Translations under genes and position numbers: made by a program
From: an uncultured Oscillospiraceae bacterium
GTDB lineage: Bacteria > Bacillota > Clostridia > Oscillospirales > Ruminococcaceae
Direction: 5' to 3'
Length of the DNA stretch: 64,000 nucleotides
Assembly: GCA_910589145.1 (NCBI GenBank)
Contig: CAJUSD010000016.1
Span: 562-64,561 of the forward strand
Part shown: one piece after another, positions 26,027 through 34,189 of the stretch
How the letters are laid out: each line of letters opens with the position of its first letter
Numbering within the stretch: position 1 is the stretch's first letter
The notes under the pieces: model-generated
What the model was told of the DNA's origin: nothing
Seen by the model: the letters and a program-made list of their open reading frames with translations, nothing else
Databases searched by the model: none

Positions 26027-27334
26027 TCAGAATGAATCCATAGCCTCTAAGGCTTCTGGAGCATCTGCAACAAGGGCTGCTGCCGAATCTGGAGGAAGAA
26101 CCTGGCCGCGTTCTGCTGCATCCTGCCGCATAAACTGATCCATAGCGTCTGCCACCTGTTTGGAATAGCGTACAGCCTCTACAACTGTTTTAGCGCCCTT
26201 TACCACGTCCCCGGAGGCAAAAACACCCCGGCGCGTTGTATGACCGTTTGCATCAGTAATAATAAGCCCCCGCTCGTTTACATCTATGCCATAGGTAGTA
26301 GAAACAATTTGACTCCTTGGCCCCTGGCTGATGGAAATAATAGTAGAATCTGCTGCGAACAGCTTTTCTGTACCAGGGATTTCAATAAAGGAACCATCTT
26401 CCTTTTCCTCTACAGCTCGGAAAATTGCCCCATCGTCATTCAGCTCAACAGGAGCTTTGCAGTATTCAAAGCTTACACCGTCCATCATGGCGTATTCTGT
26501 TTCATGCTGGCTGGCGGCAACCGTGCCTGCACGAGAGAAAACAGTAACCGTTTGCGCACCTTTCCGAAGAGCAGTACGCGCCACATCCATAGCGGCGTTT
26601 CCAGCACCGATTACATTGACGGTTTCCCCAAGATTGTATGCATCTGGATTGCTGAGATAGTCGATCGCATAATGCACATTGCCCAAACTTTCCCCACGAA
26701 TTCCCAAAGTATTGGGTTTCCATACACCTGTACCGATAAAAATAGAACGGTATTCATCCCGGAACAAATCGTCTACACCAATAGCAGCCCCGATAGAAGT
26801 ATTGGGACGGATACGGATTCCCATTGCAGTCATAAGCTTTTTATAACGGTCTAAAATGGTTTTCGGCAAACGGAATTCTGGTATACCATACCGGAGAACC
26901 CCGCCAATTTGGTCACGGGATTCAAAAATAGTTACATCATAACCGCGAGCTGCCAAAATAATTGAAATGGTTATCCCCGCAGGCCCGGAACCAATAATCG
27001 CGCAACGGATATTTTTACGGGGAGAGAGGACAGGTTTTAGTTTATCCAAATAGTTGTCAGATATATAATTTTCAATACTGCTGATATGGATTCCAGAACC
27101 TTTGCGGTTGAGCACACAATGTCCTTCGCATTGGTTTTCATGATTACAGACCAGAGAGCAGACCAGGGAAAGGGGATTGTTTTGAAATACCATTTGTCCT
27201 GCTTCGTTGATGCCGCCTGTAATAAAAGTATGTATCATATCTGGAATAGGAGTATTAATAGGGCATCCAGTACGACATAACGGTTTTTTGCAGTTGAGAC
27301 AGCGTTTAGCCTCGTTAATAACATGGACTGCCAT
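26027..27334 (-). CDS. NAD(P)-dependent iron-sulfur flavoprotein, GltD/NfnB-like
   Basis: 435 residues, homologous to the small subunit of glutamate synthase and the NfnB/SudA group. N-terminal Cys clusters for two [4Fe-4S] centres: CLNCKKPLCRTGCPINTPIPD-like (written here in part) and CSLVCNHENQCEGHC. FAD fold GSGPAG (about 112), NAD(P) fold GAGNAAMD (about 240), and a late ASGDVVKGAKTVVEA. It is alone: no gltA-like large subunit or nfnA (ferredoxin-NADP reductase alpha) gene is beside it, so it may have a different partner. It may pass electrons between NAD(P)H and ferredoxin-type carriers. Own promoter. Confidence 0.85.
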   Translation of the reverse strand: MAVHVINEAKRCLNCKKPLCRTGCPINTPIPDMIHTFITGGINEAGQMVFQNNPLSLVCSLVCNHENQCEGHCVLNRKGSGIHISSIENYISDNYLDKLKPVLSPRKNIRCAIIGSGPAGITISIILAARGYDVTIFESRDQIGGVLRYGIPEFRLPKTILDRYKKLMTAMGIRIRPNTSIGAAIGVDDLFRDEYRSIFIGTGVWKPNTLGIRGESLGNVHYAIDYLSNPDAYNLGETVNVIGAGNAAMDVARTALRKGAQTVTVFSRAGTVAASQHETEYAMMDGVSFEYCKAPVELNDDGAIFRAVEEKEDGSFIEIPGTEKLFAADSTIISISQGPRSQIVSTTYGIDVNERGLIITDANGHTTRRGVFASGDVVKGAKTVVEAVRYSKQVADAMDQFMRQDAAERGQVLPPDSAAALVADAPEALEAMDSF

Positions 27335-27418
27335 AAGGGATTCCTCGCCTTCTGTAAAGTGGTAGGGTTTTGAGTGAATATGACGGTGTTTTACGATTTT
27401 TTCATTTGCTTTTTATTC

Positions 27419-27446
27419 ATTATACCACAAAAATTGGAAACATCAA
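27419..27446 (-). promoter_or_regulatory. Promoter of the NfnB-like gene
   Basis: On the minus strand TTGATG, 16-bp spacer, TATAAT, 85 bp before the start. Confidence 0.55.
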
Positions 27447-27508
27447 GCAAATTTCCCCTTTTTTCTTTCCAATAAGAGATTTATGATTGGCAAAGGTAAT
27501 GGGAAGGG

Positions 27509-27787
27509 TTAAAGCAGGCTGACCATAAAGTTTGCATAAGCATCATCCAATCCGTCATAAGGATTGGGATTTCCGCCGTTTGTGCTTTTACACTGGTTGT
27601 CGCTGTATTCCTGGCCTACAGCGAATAATTCCCCAATCGTGATAGGGCATCCTGCCTGACAGGCAATACGACAAAACTCTGCCATGGGATCAGCTGCCTG
27701 CCGTGTGCTAAGAAGTCTTTTTCGGAGCGTTTCATCCTGATAGGCTTTGTTTAATAGCAGATGTAATTGATAGCCAACGCGATCCAT
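27509..27787 (-). CDS. Small Nif11-like protein
   Basis: 92 residues. The first half resembles the Nif11/nitrile-hydratase-type leader fold (LLLNKAYQDETLRKRLLST, CRIACQAGCPITIGELFAVG). The second half ends SNGG-like: STNGGNPNPYDGLDDAYANF, a short tail seen on small conserved proteins of Clostridia. In RiPP systems such leaders precede a GG cleavage site; here a GG pair (NGGNPNPY) stands near the end, but no maturase, transporter or peptidase is nearby. RBS AGGAGG. It is a real gene with strong promoter boxes; a RiPP role is unproven. Confidence 0.6.
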   Translation of the reverse strand: MDRVGYQLHLLLNKAYQDETLRKRLLSTRQAADPMAEFCRIACQAGCPITIGELFAVGQEYSDNQCKSTNGGNPNPYDGLDDAYANFMVSLL

Positions 27788-27817
27788 ATACGTCCTCCTT
27801 TACTTAGTTGCGCTTCT

Positions 27818-27847
27818 ATTATATCTCAGGAACTTCTCGTTTGACAA
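27818..27847 (-). promoter_or_regulatory. Promoter of the Nif11-like gene
   Basis: On the minus strand TTGTCA, 18-bp spacer, TATAAT; 31 bp before the start. Confidence 0.6.
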
Positions 27848-27951
27848 GCATTTGAAATCTCCTGCCTCTCAACTTTTTAGAAAATATCTTGACCAAACGC
27901 TTAAAAGGCTTTAAACTAAAAGAAAGAAATTTACATCCAGGAGGGACTACC

Positions 27952-28269
27952 ATGGAAAAATATGCTTGGAAAGCTACCATCAAGGAAGGCCGTTTAGATG
28001 AGTACATCCGCCGCCATGACAATATTTGGCCGGAAATGAAAGCCCTGTTGAAATCCGCAGGCATCTGCAATTATACCATTTGGAATACAGGCAATGAATT
28101 ATTCGGTTATTATGAATGTGAACATGGAGTGGAATATGCGGCAAAGGTTCAGGCAGAAAGCCCGATTGTTGACAAATGGAATGAATTTATGAAAGACATT
28201 ATGATTATGGAAATGGATCCTGTAACGGGAGCACAGCCTTTGCTAAAGAAAGTGTTTACATTAGATTAA
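27952..28269 (+). CDS. rhaM: L-rhamnose mutarotase
   Basis: Interconverts the alpha and beta anomers of L-rhamnose; 105 residues, the family length. Signatures: YAWKATIKEGRLDEYIRRHD, then IWPEMKALLKSAGICNYTIW and ELFGYYECE. The conserved His (RRHD), Tyr pair and Trp (W in DKWNEFM) of the dimeric alpha+beta barrel fold are present. The start is ATG 27952 (RBS AGGAGGG). It is separate from any rhaBAD genes in the window, so it stands alone; other rha genes would be elsewhere. Confidence 0.88.
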   Translation: MEKYAWKATIKEGRLDEYIRRHDNIWPEMKALLKSAGICNYTIWNTGNELFGYYECEHGVEYAAKVQAESPIVDKWNEFMKDIMIMEMDPVTGAQPLLKKVFTLD

Positions 28270-28335
28270 TATGGTTGGACGGTTTAACCATATAGTAGGA
28301 AATGGCTGCTATTCTCTACCTAACCTAGAGCTTAT

Positions 28336-28485
28336 CCATAAAATATGCGCACACAGCTTGTATATTTTGCGTCATATTTAGTTGCTTTTTCTTGCCGGGC
28401 GTCAGACCGCCTGCGAAAAAACGCCTCGTCTGACACAAAATCTGACGGCGCAATCTGCACACGCCTAATTTACGGATAAGCTCTT
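28336..28485 (+). repeat. Dispersed intergenic repeat R2, copy 2
   Basis: CCGCCTGCGAAAAAACGCCTCGTCTGACA-type block (written shorter here: CCGCCTGCGAAAAAACGCCT), then AAAATCTGACGGCGCAATCTG, match copy 1 at 19.2 kb with about one change in six. Outer arms TAGAGCTTATCCATAAA and TTTACGGATAAGCTCT form an inverted repeat (28328-28344 with 28469-28484, one mismatch and one gap). No coding capacity. Confidence 0.6.
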
Positions 28486-28497
28486 CATTATTAGCAG

Positions 28498-28541
28498 GAA
28501 GAAGTCGGCTGACAGTATTTGTCAGCCGACTTCTTCCTTTA
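28498..28541 (+). terminator. Strong terminator hairpin
   Basis: A 17-bp perfect stem (28498-28514 with 28520-28536) with a 5-nt loop and a T-rich 3' side, just upstream of the threonine synthase-like gene. It ends the rhaM transcript or acts as an attenuator of the next gene. Confidence 0.8.
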
Positions 28542-28562
28542 AGAAAGGACGATAAAAAGGAA

Positions 28563-29684
28563 ATGGAATTTTATTATGAATGTGAAAATTGTGGAAAAAG
28601 GGCAGACGTATCTATACGGGCTCCATGGTGCCAATGTGGCGGTTTGTGGAAACTTACCTATACAAAAACCCTTACAAAATTTGAAACTAAGGGGATTGAT
28701 ACAAAGGAATGGAGCCTATTCCGATACCGGAACTATCTTCCAATTCCAAAGGGAGAAGAAAATGTTTGGAAATCGGTTACAATGGGGGAGGGGATGACCC
28801 CTATTATTTCTTTCAATGAAAATGTACTGTTAAAAATGGACGACTATATGCCCACACTATCTTTCAAAGATCGGGGAGCAGCTATTTTGGCTGTTCATTG
28901 TAAATCCATTGGGGTTAAGGAAGTTGTTCAGGACAGCAGCGGCAACGCAGGGAACAGCGTGGCGGCGTACTGCGTCCGGGCAGGGATAAAGTGCAAAATT
29001 TTTGTTCCTCAAAATACCTCTCCAAAAAAGATTTCTATGATACAGACATATGGGGCAGAAGTGCAGATTGTTCCTGGTTCACGGGACAACTGTGCAGAAG
29101 TCTGCCGGAAGGCTGTACAGGAAACAGGGGCGTATTATGCAAGCCATGTATATAACCCGTTCTTTTATGAGGGAACCAAAACCTATCTTTACGAGATATA
29201 TGAACAGCTAGGACGGATTCCCAAAAATTTGTTTATTCCGGTAGGGAATGGAACCCTTTTCCTTGGAGTAATGAAGGCTTTAGAACATTTCCAGGCCAGC
29301 GGGATTTTGGATAGAAACTGTTTCCCGCAGATTTACGCAGTGCAAAGTGAAAATTGCTCCCCGCTTTTGCAGGCAGCTGCAAAAAAATCCCCCCATCCTG
29401 CTGACGTAATCCCTTCTGAAACTTTGGCAGAGGGAATTGCAATCGGCAAACCGATGAGGGGAAAAGAAATTCTAAAGTATGTTTACCAATATGGAGTACA
29501 GGTTATCCCTGTGCCGGAAAAAGAAATCCTTCCGGCACAAAGGGAGTTGGCTGAAAAAGGAATTTTTTGCGAACATACAACAGCGGCAACTTATGCAGCT
29601 TATCAGGAATATATCCAACGTTATGGAATACTGAAAGATGTGCTTCTGCCCATCTGCGGAGCGGGGATAAAATCTCAGAAATAA
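28563..29684 (+). CDS. Threonine synthase-like PLP enzyme with N-terminal zinc ribbon
   Basis: 373 residues, fold type II PLP enzyme. An N-terminal ribbon (CENCGK...CQCGG, about 7-27) is followed by the catalytic core: Lys in LSFKDRGA (PLP Schiff base), and the DSSGNAGNSVAAY phosphate/carboxylate region; the glycine-rich PVGNGTLFLG loop and the ending ICGAGIK fit. This looks like the Clostridial threonine synthase relatives, but the absence of thrB/hom neighbours leaves the substrate unsure; diaminopropionate ammonia-lyase-like or cysteate-type enzymes are options. It ends 1 bp from the stop of the convergent exporter gene, so no terminator lies between them. Confidence 0.8.
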   Translation: MEFYYECENCGKRADVSIRAPWCQCGGLWKLTYTKTLTKFETKGIDTKEWSLFRYRNYLPIPKGEENVWKSVTMGEGMTPIISFNENVLLKMDDYMPTLSFKDRGAAILAVHCKSIGVKEVVQDSSGNAGNSVAAYCVRAGIKCKIFVPQNTSPKKISMIQTYGAEVQIVPGSRDNCAEVCRKAVQETGAYYASHVYNPFFYEGTKTYLYEIYEQLGRIPKNLFIPVGNGTLFLGVMKALEHFQASGILDRNCFPQIYAVQSENCSPLLQAAAKKSPHPADVIPSETLAEGIAIGKPMRGKEILKYVYQYGVQVIPVPEKEILPAQRELAEKGIFCEHTTAATYAAYQEYIQRYGILKDVLLPICGAGIKSQK

Positions 29685-29685
29685 C

Positions 29686-30582
29686 TTATTCCATTCCTAA
29701 AATAACAATCCCAACCATTACAATGGCAATAACGACATAATGCTTTTTGGAGAGCCTTTCCTTTAAGAACAGATGAGACCATAAAACCGAGAAAATACAG
29801 TAAGAAGCAATTAACGGTGCTGCTAGGATGGCGTTGGCTGCAATCGCAAAGACATAGGTAAATTGTCCGGCCGTTTCGCAAATTGCCGCCAGGAATTTAG
29901 GTTTTTCCTGCACGAGATGAATCTTTTCCTTTTTAATCATTTGGACATAGATAAACGCTGCAGCCGCCATAAATAGGAAGGTCAGCTCATATGCAACATT
30001 TGCTGAACGCTCTTCCAATATTCCGCTGTCCAGTACAATAGCATCTGCAAAGGTCCCTAAACCATCCAGGATACAATAAAGAACTGGAAATAGGATTGCC
30101 AGAAAGCTGTTGGTATACTTTTTGCCGGATACTGCTTTTTCCGCTTTGATTTCATCGGCGGAACGGGCACGCTCTAAAACAGCAAAGGCTACCACTCCAA
30201 TACACAATAGAGCAACCCCTATAAACTGTAATCCAGACATAGTTTGATGCAGGAACAGGAAACACAGTAGGGAAGCCACTGCCCCTGAAGAATTACAGAT
30301 GGGCGACGAAATGGAAAGCTCTATGTATCTGAGCCCCGCATACCCTAATACCATTGATAAGATATACAGCATGGATACTGGAAGATAAGTCAATATTGTA
30401 TGGATGGTTACTTCTACACCTCCCAAAGTCATTTCATAGATTGCGTGCAGACCCATTACAATTCCTACTGCAATTACCATTTTCCAATGGCTGTATTTAT
30501 CCTCTGGCTTGGAACCTACTTTGGAAAATAAGTCTGAACCGCTCCAGGCAAGTATTGAAAACAACGAAAATAAAAACCACAT
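29686..30582 (-). CDS. EamA/DMT-family membrane transporter
   Basis: 298 residues with about ten hydrophobic helices in two EamA-type halves, likely an exporter of a metabolite or amino acid. The start is ATG 30582: GAGGAG lies 7 bp upstream; an in-frame ATG at 30597 is part of that SD. Hints of family: SILAWSGSDLFSK at the N-terminus and SLWSHLFLKERLSKKHYV-like end (…VLWSHLFLKERLSK). Its tail is 1 bp from the convergent threonine synthase-like gene; no terminator is present. The substrate is unknown. Confidence 0.85.
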   Translation of the reverse strand: MWFLFSLFSILAWSGSDLFSKVGSKPEDKYSHWKMVIAVGIVMGLHAIYEMTLGGVEVTIHTILTYLPVSMLYILSMVLGYAGLRYIELSISSPICNSSGAVASLLCFLFLHQTMSGLQFIGVALLCIGVVAFAVLERARSADEIKAEKAVSGKKYTNSFLAILFPVLYCILDGLGTFADAIVLDSGILEERSANVAYELTFLFMAAAAFIYVQMIKKEKIHLVQEKPKFLAAICETAGQFTYVFAIAANAILAAPLIASYCIFSVLWSHLFLKERLSKKHYVVIAIVMVGIVILGME

Positions 30583-31041
30583 GATTGTGCTCCTCATACT
30601 TTTGTACTATTTTATCGTTTTGGGAATTGTCCCTTTCAATTTTCAAAAGCTGGAGCAGCTACGGGCTTGCACAAGGAGAATACGCATGAAAGATTTTCTT
30701 CGTCTTCCCCTTTGGGATGTGAAGTGATTCAAATGGAAACCGCATACGGACCTCCTTTTTTGCTTATACGAATCATCAATTAAAATTGTACAAAAATCAG
30801 GCCGAAAAAGTTTGCATATGTGTTTTTGAGGCCCGGTTTTTGCCTGAAAATGATTGATAATCCGTATTTCGCATGGATTGCCAGTTAGACATGGCAACCC
30901 ATTATAGCATAAATTATGACACAAAACAATCATAAAAATTTCCGCAAAAGTTACATATAGTCCTTTTCAAATGCCGAAAAATCTTTTATACTGAAAGACA
31001 GCGGTTCAAAAATCCCTAAAATATTAACGAGGTGAACAACT
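30583..31041. other. 459-bp divergent intergenic region
   Basis: Between the DMT transporter and the DapA-like gene. It holds the DapA-like promoter (30964-30992) and a small hairpin TTGCCA/TGGCAA (30878-30897). A 13-codon frame at 30686 has AAGGAG 6 bp upstream; without conservation I do not call it a leader peptide. Nothing else recognised. Confidence 0.5.
30964..30992 (+). promoter_or_regulatory. Promoter of the DapA-like gene
   Basis: TTTTCA, 17-bp spacer, TATACT, 50 bp before the start. Confidence 0.6.
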
Positions 31042-31941
31042 ATGTATCAGCCAAAAGGAATTATTCCCGCTATGGCAACGCCATTTTATCCAGATGGTTC
31101 GTTAAATTTGGATGAATTGGGAAATCAGGTGGAACGTTTTATAAAAAGCGGTGTACAGGCTATTTTTACCCTTGGTACAAATGGGGAATTTTATGCGCTA
31201 AATTTTACTGAAAAGATTCAGGTAATAGAAACGGTAATTCAAAAAGCTGCTGGAAGGATTCCTGTTTGGGTTGGAACCGGCTGTGTCACAACAGAGGAAA
31301 CCATTCAACTGTCAAAACGGGCGCAGTCCGCAGGTGCGGACGCTCTTTCTGTGATAACCCCATATTTTGGACAGGTCAGCCAGAATGCCATGGTGGAGCA
31401 TTACTGCTCTGTAGCAAAAGCAGTAGATCTTCCAATCCTGATGTATAATATTCCTGCCAGAACCGGCAACAGCATTTCAAAAGAAACCGTTGCAGAATTA
31501 GCCAAAGTTGAAAATATTATAGGGATTAAAGATTCCAGCGGGAATTTTGATAATACTTTACAATATTTGGAAGCCACCAACAGGAAATTTGCTGTGATAG
31601 CCGGAAACGATTCTTTAATCCTTTCAACTTTAATGGCTGGAGGCGTTGGGGCAATTGCAGGGACAGGAAATATTTTCCCAGAGCGTTTGGTGGAAATGTA
31701 CCATGCTTGGGAATCCGGGGATATCGCTAAAGCAACTCAAATTCAGGATTCTATCCGCCCAATTCGCGACTGCCTGAAACTGGGGAATCCCAATTCAGTT
31801 ATTAAGCGGGCAGCCAATTTAATAGGATATCCATTTGGGCCGGCTCGTGCGCCGTTTGACGGAGATTATTCTGTATGGGATGCTGCTCTGATGAAAACTT
31901 TTGAGAAGTACTATCCGGAATTACTGAAAAATGGAGGCTGA
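31042..31941 (+). CDS. Dihydrodipicolinate synthase/N-acetylneuraminate lyase family protein
   Basis: 299 residues, Schiff-base class I aldolase. Conserved: Lys in IIGIKDSSGNF (Schiff base), Tyr-Asn-Ile-Pro in MYNIPARTGN (with the Arg that binds a carboxylate in DapA), and the loop LGTNGEFYAL. In true DapA that loop reads GTTGES; the Asn and Phe differ, so the substrate may be other than pyruvate plus aspartate semialdehyde. It is not next to lysine genes. RBS GAGGTG. Possible roles: lysine pathway step, sialic acid lyase or a keto-deoxy sugar acid aldolase. Confidence 0.8.
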   Translation: MYQPKGIIPAMATPFYPDGSLNLDELGNQVERFIKSGVQAIFTLGTNGEFYALNFTEKIQVIETVIQKAAGRIPVWVGTGCVTTEETIQLSKRAQSAGADALSVITPYFGQVSQNAMVEHYCSVAKAVDLPILMYNIPARTGNSISKETVAELAKVENIIGIKDSSGNFDNTLQYLEATNRKFAVIAGNDSLILSTLMAGGVGAIAGTGNIFPERLVEMYHAWESGDIAKATQIQDSIRPIRDCLKLGNPNSVIKRAANLIGYPFGPARAPFDGDYSVWDAALMKTFEKYYPELLKNGG

Positions 31942-31942
31942 C

Positions 31943-31981
31943 AAAAAGGCTGCAAACAGAATTCTGTTTGCAGCCTTTTTT
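31943..31981. terminator. Bidirectional terminator
   Basis: A 17-bp perfect stem (31943-31959 with 31964-31980), A5 and T6 runs, between the convergent DapA-like gene and thiN. Confidence 0.9.
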
Positions 31982-31982
31982 G

Positions 31983-32633
31983 TCATTTTTTAGAAATAAT
32001 ACAAAGCAGAAGTCCTTTTTTCAGGCTGACAACTGCCTCTTCTTCAACAAACTCATTGCTGACGCCCAGAGGATAATCTGCTTTTAACACTGCATTAGTC
32101 AACGGATATGATAATCCCTGATAAGTAATTCCCTCGCAGTTTTCCCCAAAACAGAAAAAGCTGATATAACAGTCCTTTTCCCGCGGGATAACCGTTGTGC
32201 CTGTCCCAACAGGGAAGGCCCGATTTCTGGCATCCATCAAAGTAACATGGAGCCCCAGTTTCCATCCAAAAGCAATAGACTGCAAATTTCCAACAGTATG
32301 ATCCAGCCTTCCGCCGAAACATCCCAGAACAACCGCCTTTTTACAGCCCTGTTCCACTGCATACCGCAGGGCTAGAATTAAATCTGTATCGTCTTTGCGG
32401 ACAGGATAGACGATTTTATCCAAGTCCTGAACCTGTTCTATTCCGCAGGAATCAAAATCTCCCATCAACACATTGGGAACAATCCCAGCGGAAACTGCCC
32501 TCAAATATCCGCCGTCTGCGCAGATAACCAAATCCGCTTTTTCAGCCTGTTCAACAGCAAGGCGGCTGTCCCATTCTGGAGCTGCACACAAAATCAAAGC
32601 AGATTTACTATAAATATCTTCGATATGATTCAC
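31983..32633 (-). CDS. thiN: Thiamine pyrophosphokinase
   Basis: Transfers pyrophosphate from ATP to thiamine to make TPP; 216 residues. Motifs: LVICADGGYLRAV, VLMGDFDSCG and RKDDTDLILALRYA. The start is set at GTG 32633, giving a 4-bp overlap (GTGA) with rsgA and a GGGAG about 11 bp upstream; the longer frame to ATG 32651 is an alternative. The rsgA-thiN pair is typical of Firmicutes. It is followed directly by a terminator shared with the DapA-like gene. Confidence 0.9.
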   Translation of the reverse strand: MNHIEDIYSKSALILCAAPEWDSRLAVEQAEKADLVICADGGYLRAVSAGIVPNVLMGDFDSCGIEQVQDLDKIVYPVRKDDTDLILALRYAVEQGCKKAVVLGCFGGRLDHTVGNLQSIAFGWKLGLHVTLMDARNRAFPVGTGTTVIPREKDCYISFFCFGENCEGITYQGLSYPLTNAVLKADYPLGVSNEFVEEEAVVSLKKGLLLCIISKK

Positions 32634-33526
32634 GGCTCTTTTCTCTCCCATTCCCTGATGCTCTTAGCTTTTTCATACATGGAGCAGTAATTTTCATAAC
32701 GGCTTGGAGCAATTCTGCCCTCCTGCAAAGCGGCACGGACAGCACAGCCTTTTTCGGCAGTATGCGAACAGCCTGTAAAGCGGCATTTATCCTGAAACAG
32801 TGCAAATTCCCGGAAGCAGTCCGAAAGCTCTCCTTTTCGAATGACCTCAAACCTTTGGTAATCCATGGCGGAAAATCCTGGAGTATCCGCTGCCCACCCT
32901 CCATTTTCCAAGAGAAACAATTCTACATGTCGGGTTGTATGCCGTCCGCGGCCTAATTTTTCACTGATTTGGGCTGTCTCCAGGCAAAGGCGCGGCGCTA
33001 TGGCATTCAGCAGTGTGGATTTTCCAGCCCCGGAATTTCCCGTGAAAGCAGATATTTTTCCTGCAAGGGCATTTTCTACCTGCTCTGTTCCTTCTCCTGT
33101 AACGCCGCATACTTCCGCGACCGGAAATCCTGCCTGCCGGTATATTTTGACAAGCGGTTCTAAATCCGCCAGGTCTTTTTTTGTAAAAACAATAAAGGGG
33201 GATATCCCCTTTTTTTCGCAGATGGCGATCATGCTGTCCAGGACAAACAGATTTGGAGCGGGATCTGCGGCGGAACAGACAAAGACCAACTGATCCAAAT
33301 TTGCAAGGGGAGGACGTAGAAGTTCGTTCTTTCTAGGGGATATCTCCATAATATATCCTTTTCCCCCTGTGGTCATTTCGACAGACACAATATCTCCCAC
33401 GCAAGGGGAGACGTTTTCTTTTCGGAATACGCCCCTGGCTCGACATTCTATTAGTTTCCCATCTCCAGCATCTATATAGTAAAATCCTCCCAGCAGTTTG
33501 ATAATCCGGCCCGTTTGTTTTTCCAT
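32630..33526 (-). CDS. rsgA: Ribosome small subunit GTPase RsgA
   Basis: 298 residues. Domains: N-terminal OB-fold (about 1-65), circularly permuted GTPase with the order G4 (FTKKD), G1 (GNSGAGKSTLLN), G3 (DTPG), and a C-terminal zinc knuckle CRFTGCSHTAEKGCAV. It assists late 30S maturation. The start is ATG 33526; the frame extends to 33649, but that overlaps the tRNA region and lacks an RBS. It overlaps thiN by 4 bp. It lies just downstream of tRNA-Val and its terminator. Confidence 0.95.
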   Translation of the reverse strand: MEKQTGRIIKLLGGFYYIDAGDGKLIECRARGVFRKENVSPCVGDIVSVEMTTGGKGYIMEISPRKNELLRPPLANLDQLVFVCSAADPAPNLFVLDSMIAICEKKGISPFIVFTKKDLADLEPLVKIYRQAGFPVAEVCGVTGEGTEQVENALAGKISAFTGNSGAGKSTLLNAIAPRLCLETAQISEKLGRGRHTTRHVELFLLENGGWAADTPGFSAMDYQRFEVIRKGELSDCFREFALFQDKCRFTGCSHTAEKGCAVRAALQEGRIAPSRYENYCSMYEKAKSIREWERKEP

Positions 33527-33570
33527 GTTGTTTGCTGTCTCCTGTCTTTCTTTTTTATCAGGAAATATAT

Positions 33571-33607
33571 AAAAAGACGTTATGGATTCTTTCCACAACG
33601 TCTTTTT
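33571..33607 (-). terminator. Terminator of tRNA-Val
   Basis: On the minus strand a 11-bp stem (AAAAAGACGTT/AACGTCTTTTT) with T-run follows the tRNA by 2 bp. Confidence 0.85.
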
Positions 33608-33609
33608 AG

Positions 33610-33685
33610 TGGTGGACGATAAGGAACTCGAATCCCTGACATTTCGCACGTCAAGCGAACGCTCTACCAGCTGAGCTAATCGTCC
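33610..33685 (-). tRNA. tRNA-Val (GAC anticodon)
   Basis: 76 nt including an encoded CCA. The acceptor stem GGACGAT pairs with ATCGTCC (7 bp), discriminator A, then CCA. D-arm GCTC...GAGC; anticodon stem TTCGC/GCGAA with loop TTGACGT, anticodon GAC; T-arm with TTCGAGT. It is monocistronic with its own promoter and terminator. Confidence 0.93.
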
Positions 33686-33719
33686 ATATTTTCATCCCCC
33701 AATCTTGAGGACGGTTATA

Positions 33720-33748
33720 ATTATACTATGTCCTCTAAAAAAATACAA
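33720..33748 (-). promoter_or_regulatory. Promoter of tRNA-Val
   Basis: On the minus strand TTGTAT, 17-bp spacer, TATAAT, 35 bp before the tRNA. Confidence 0.65.
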
Positions 33749-33946
33749 GCCTTTTTTCAAGATTTCTTATATTTCGTCATATTGCACAAAAAAATATATT
33801 TGTTTTTCAATGCTTTGTAAGCCTGCTTTGGAAATAGTATTGTCTCTGTTTTCTTCCTATGATATAATCTAAGAAGATTTAGCTTAAATCCATTGTTATA
33901 TCTGTTATAACAACATTACTTTTGCTTTATAAGTTCCAACACGCCC

Positions 33947-34049
33947 AAAAGCAGTTTTGACGGCGCATCTGCGTCGTTGTGAAGGCTTGCCAGGCGGCAG
34001 CTTGCCTTTCGCATCCTCGCCTGGCAGCACCACCGTCAAAACTGCTTTT
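33947..34049. repeat. 103-bp nested palindrome upstream of ruvC
   Basis: Perfect 17-bp outer arms (33947-33963 with 34033-34049, core GCAGTTTTGACGG) enclose an inner 8-bp inverted repeat (33989-33996 with 34018-34025, GCCAGGCG). The segment TGACGGCGCATCTGCG resembles the end of R2. The 504-bp gap from tRNA-Val to ruvC holds this and nothing else recognised. Confidence 0.7.
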
Positions 34050-34189
34050 AGTCCCTTTGGAGTTTTTGGTGCCATTTTTTACTTTATGATGGCCAAAAAA
34101 ATCATGTTCCCCTGATCAAGCGAAAGTACTGATCCAAAAATAGAGAGAATTGGCTGAACGCCAGCGGGCTGACGCAAGGAGGATAAGCT

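Noticed and set aside
30686..30728. 13-codon leader peptide with AAGGAG upstream
   Set aside because: No regulatory codons, no terminator after it and no way to test conservation; chance is likely.
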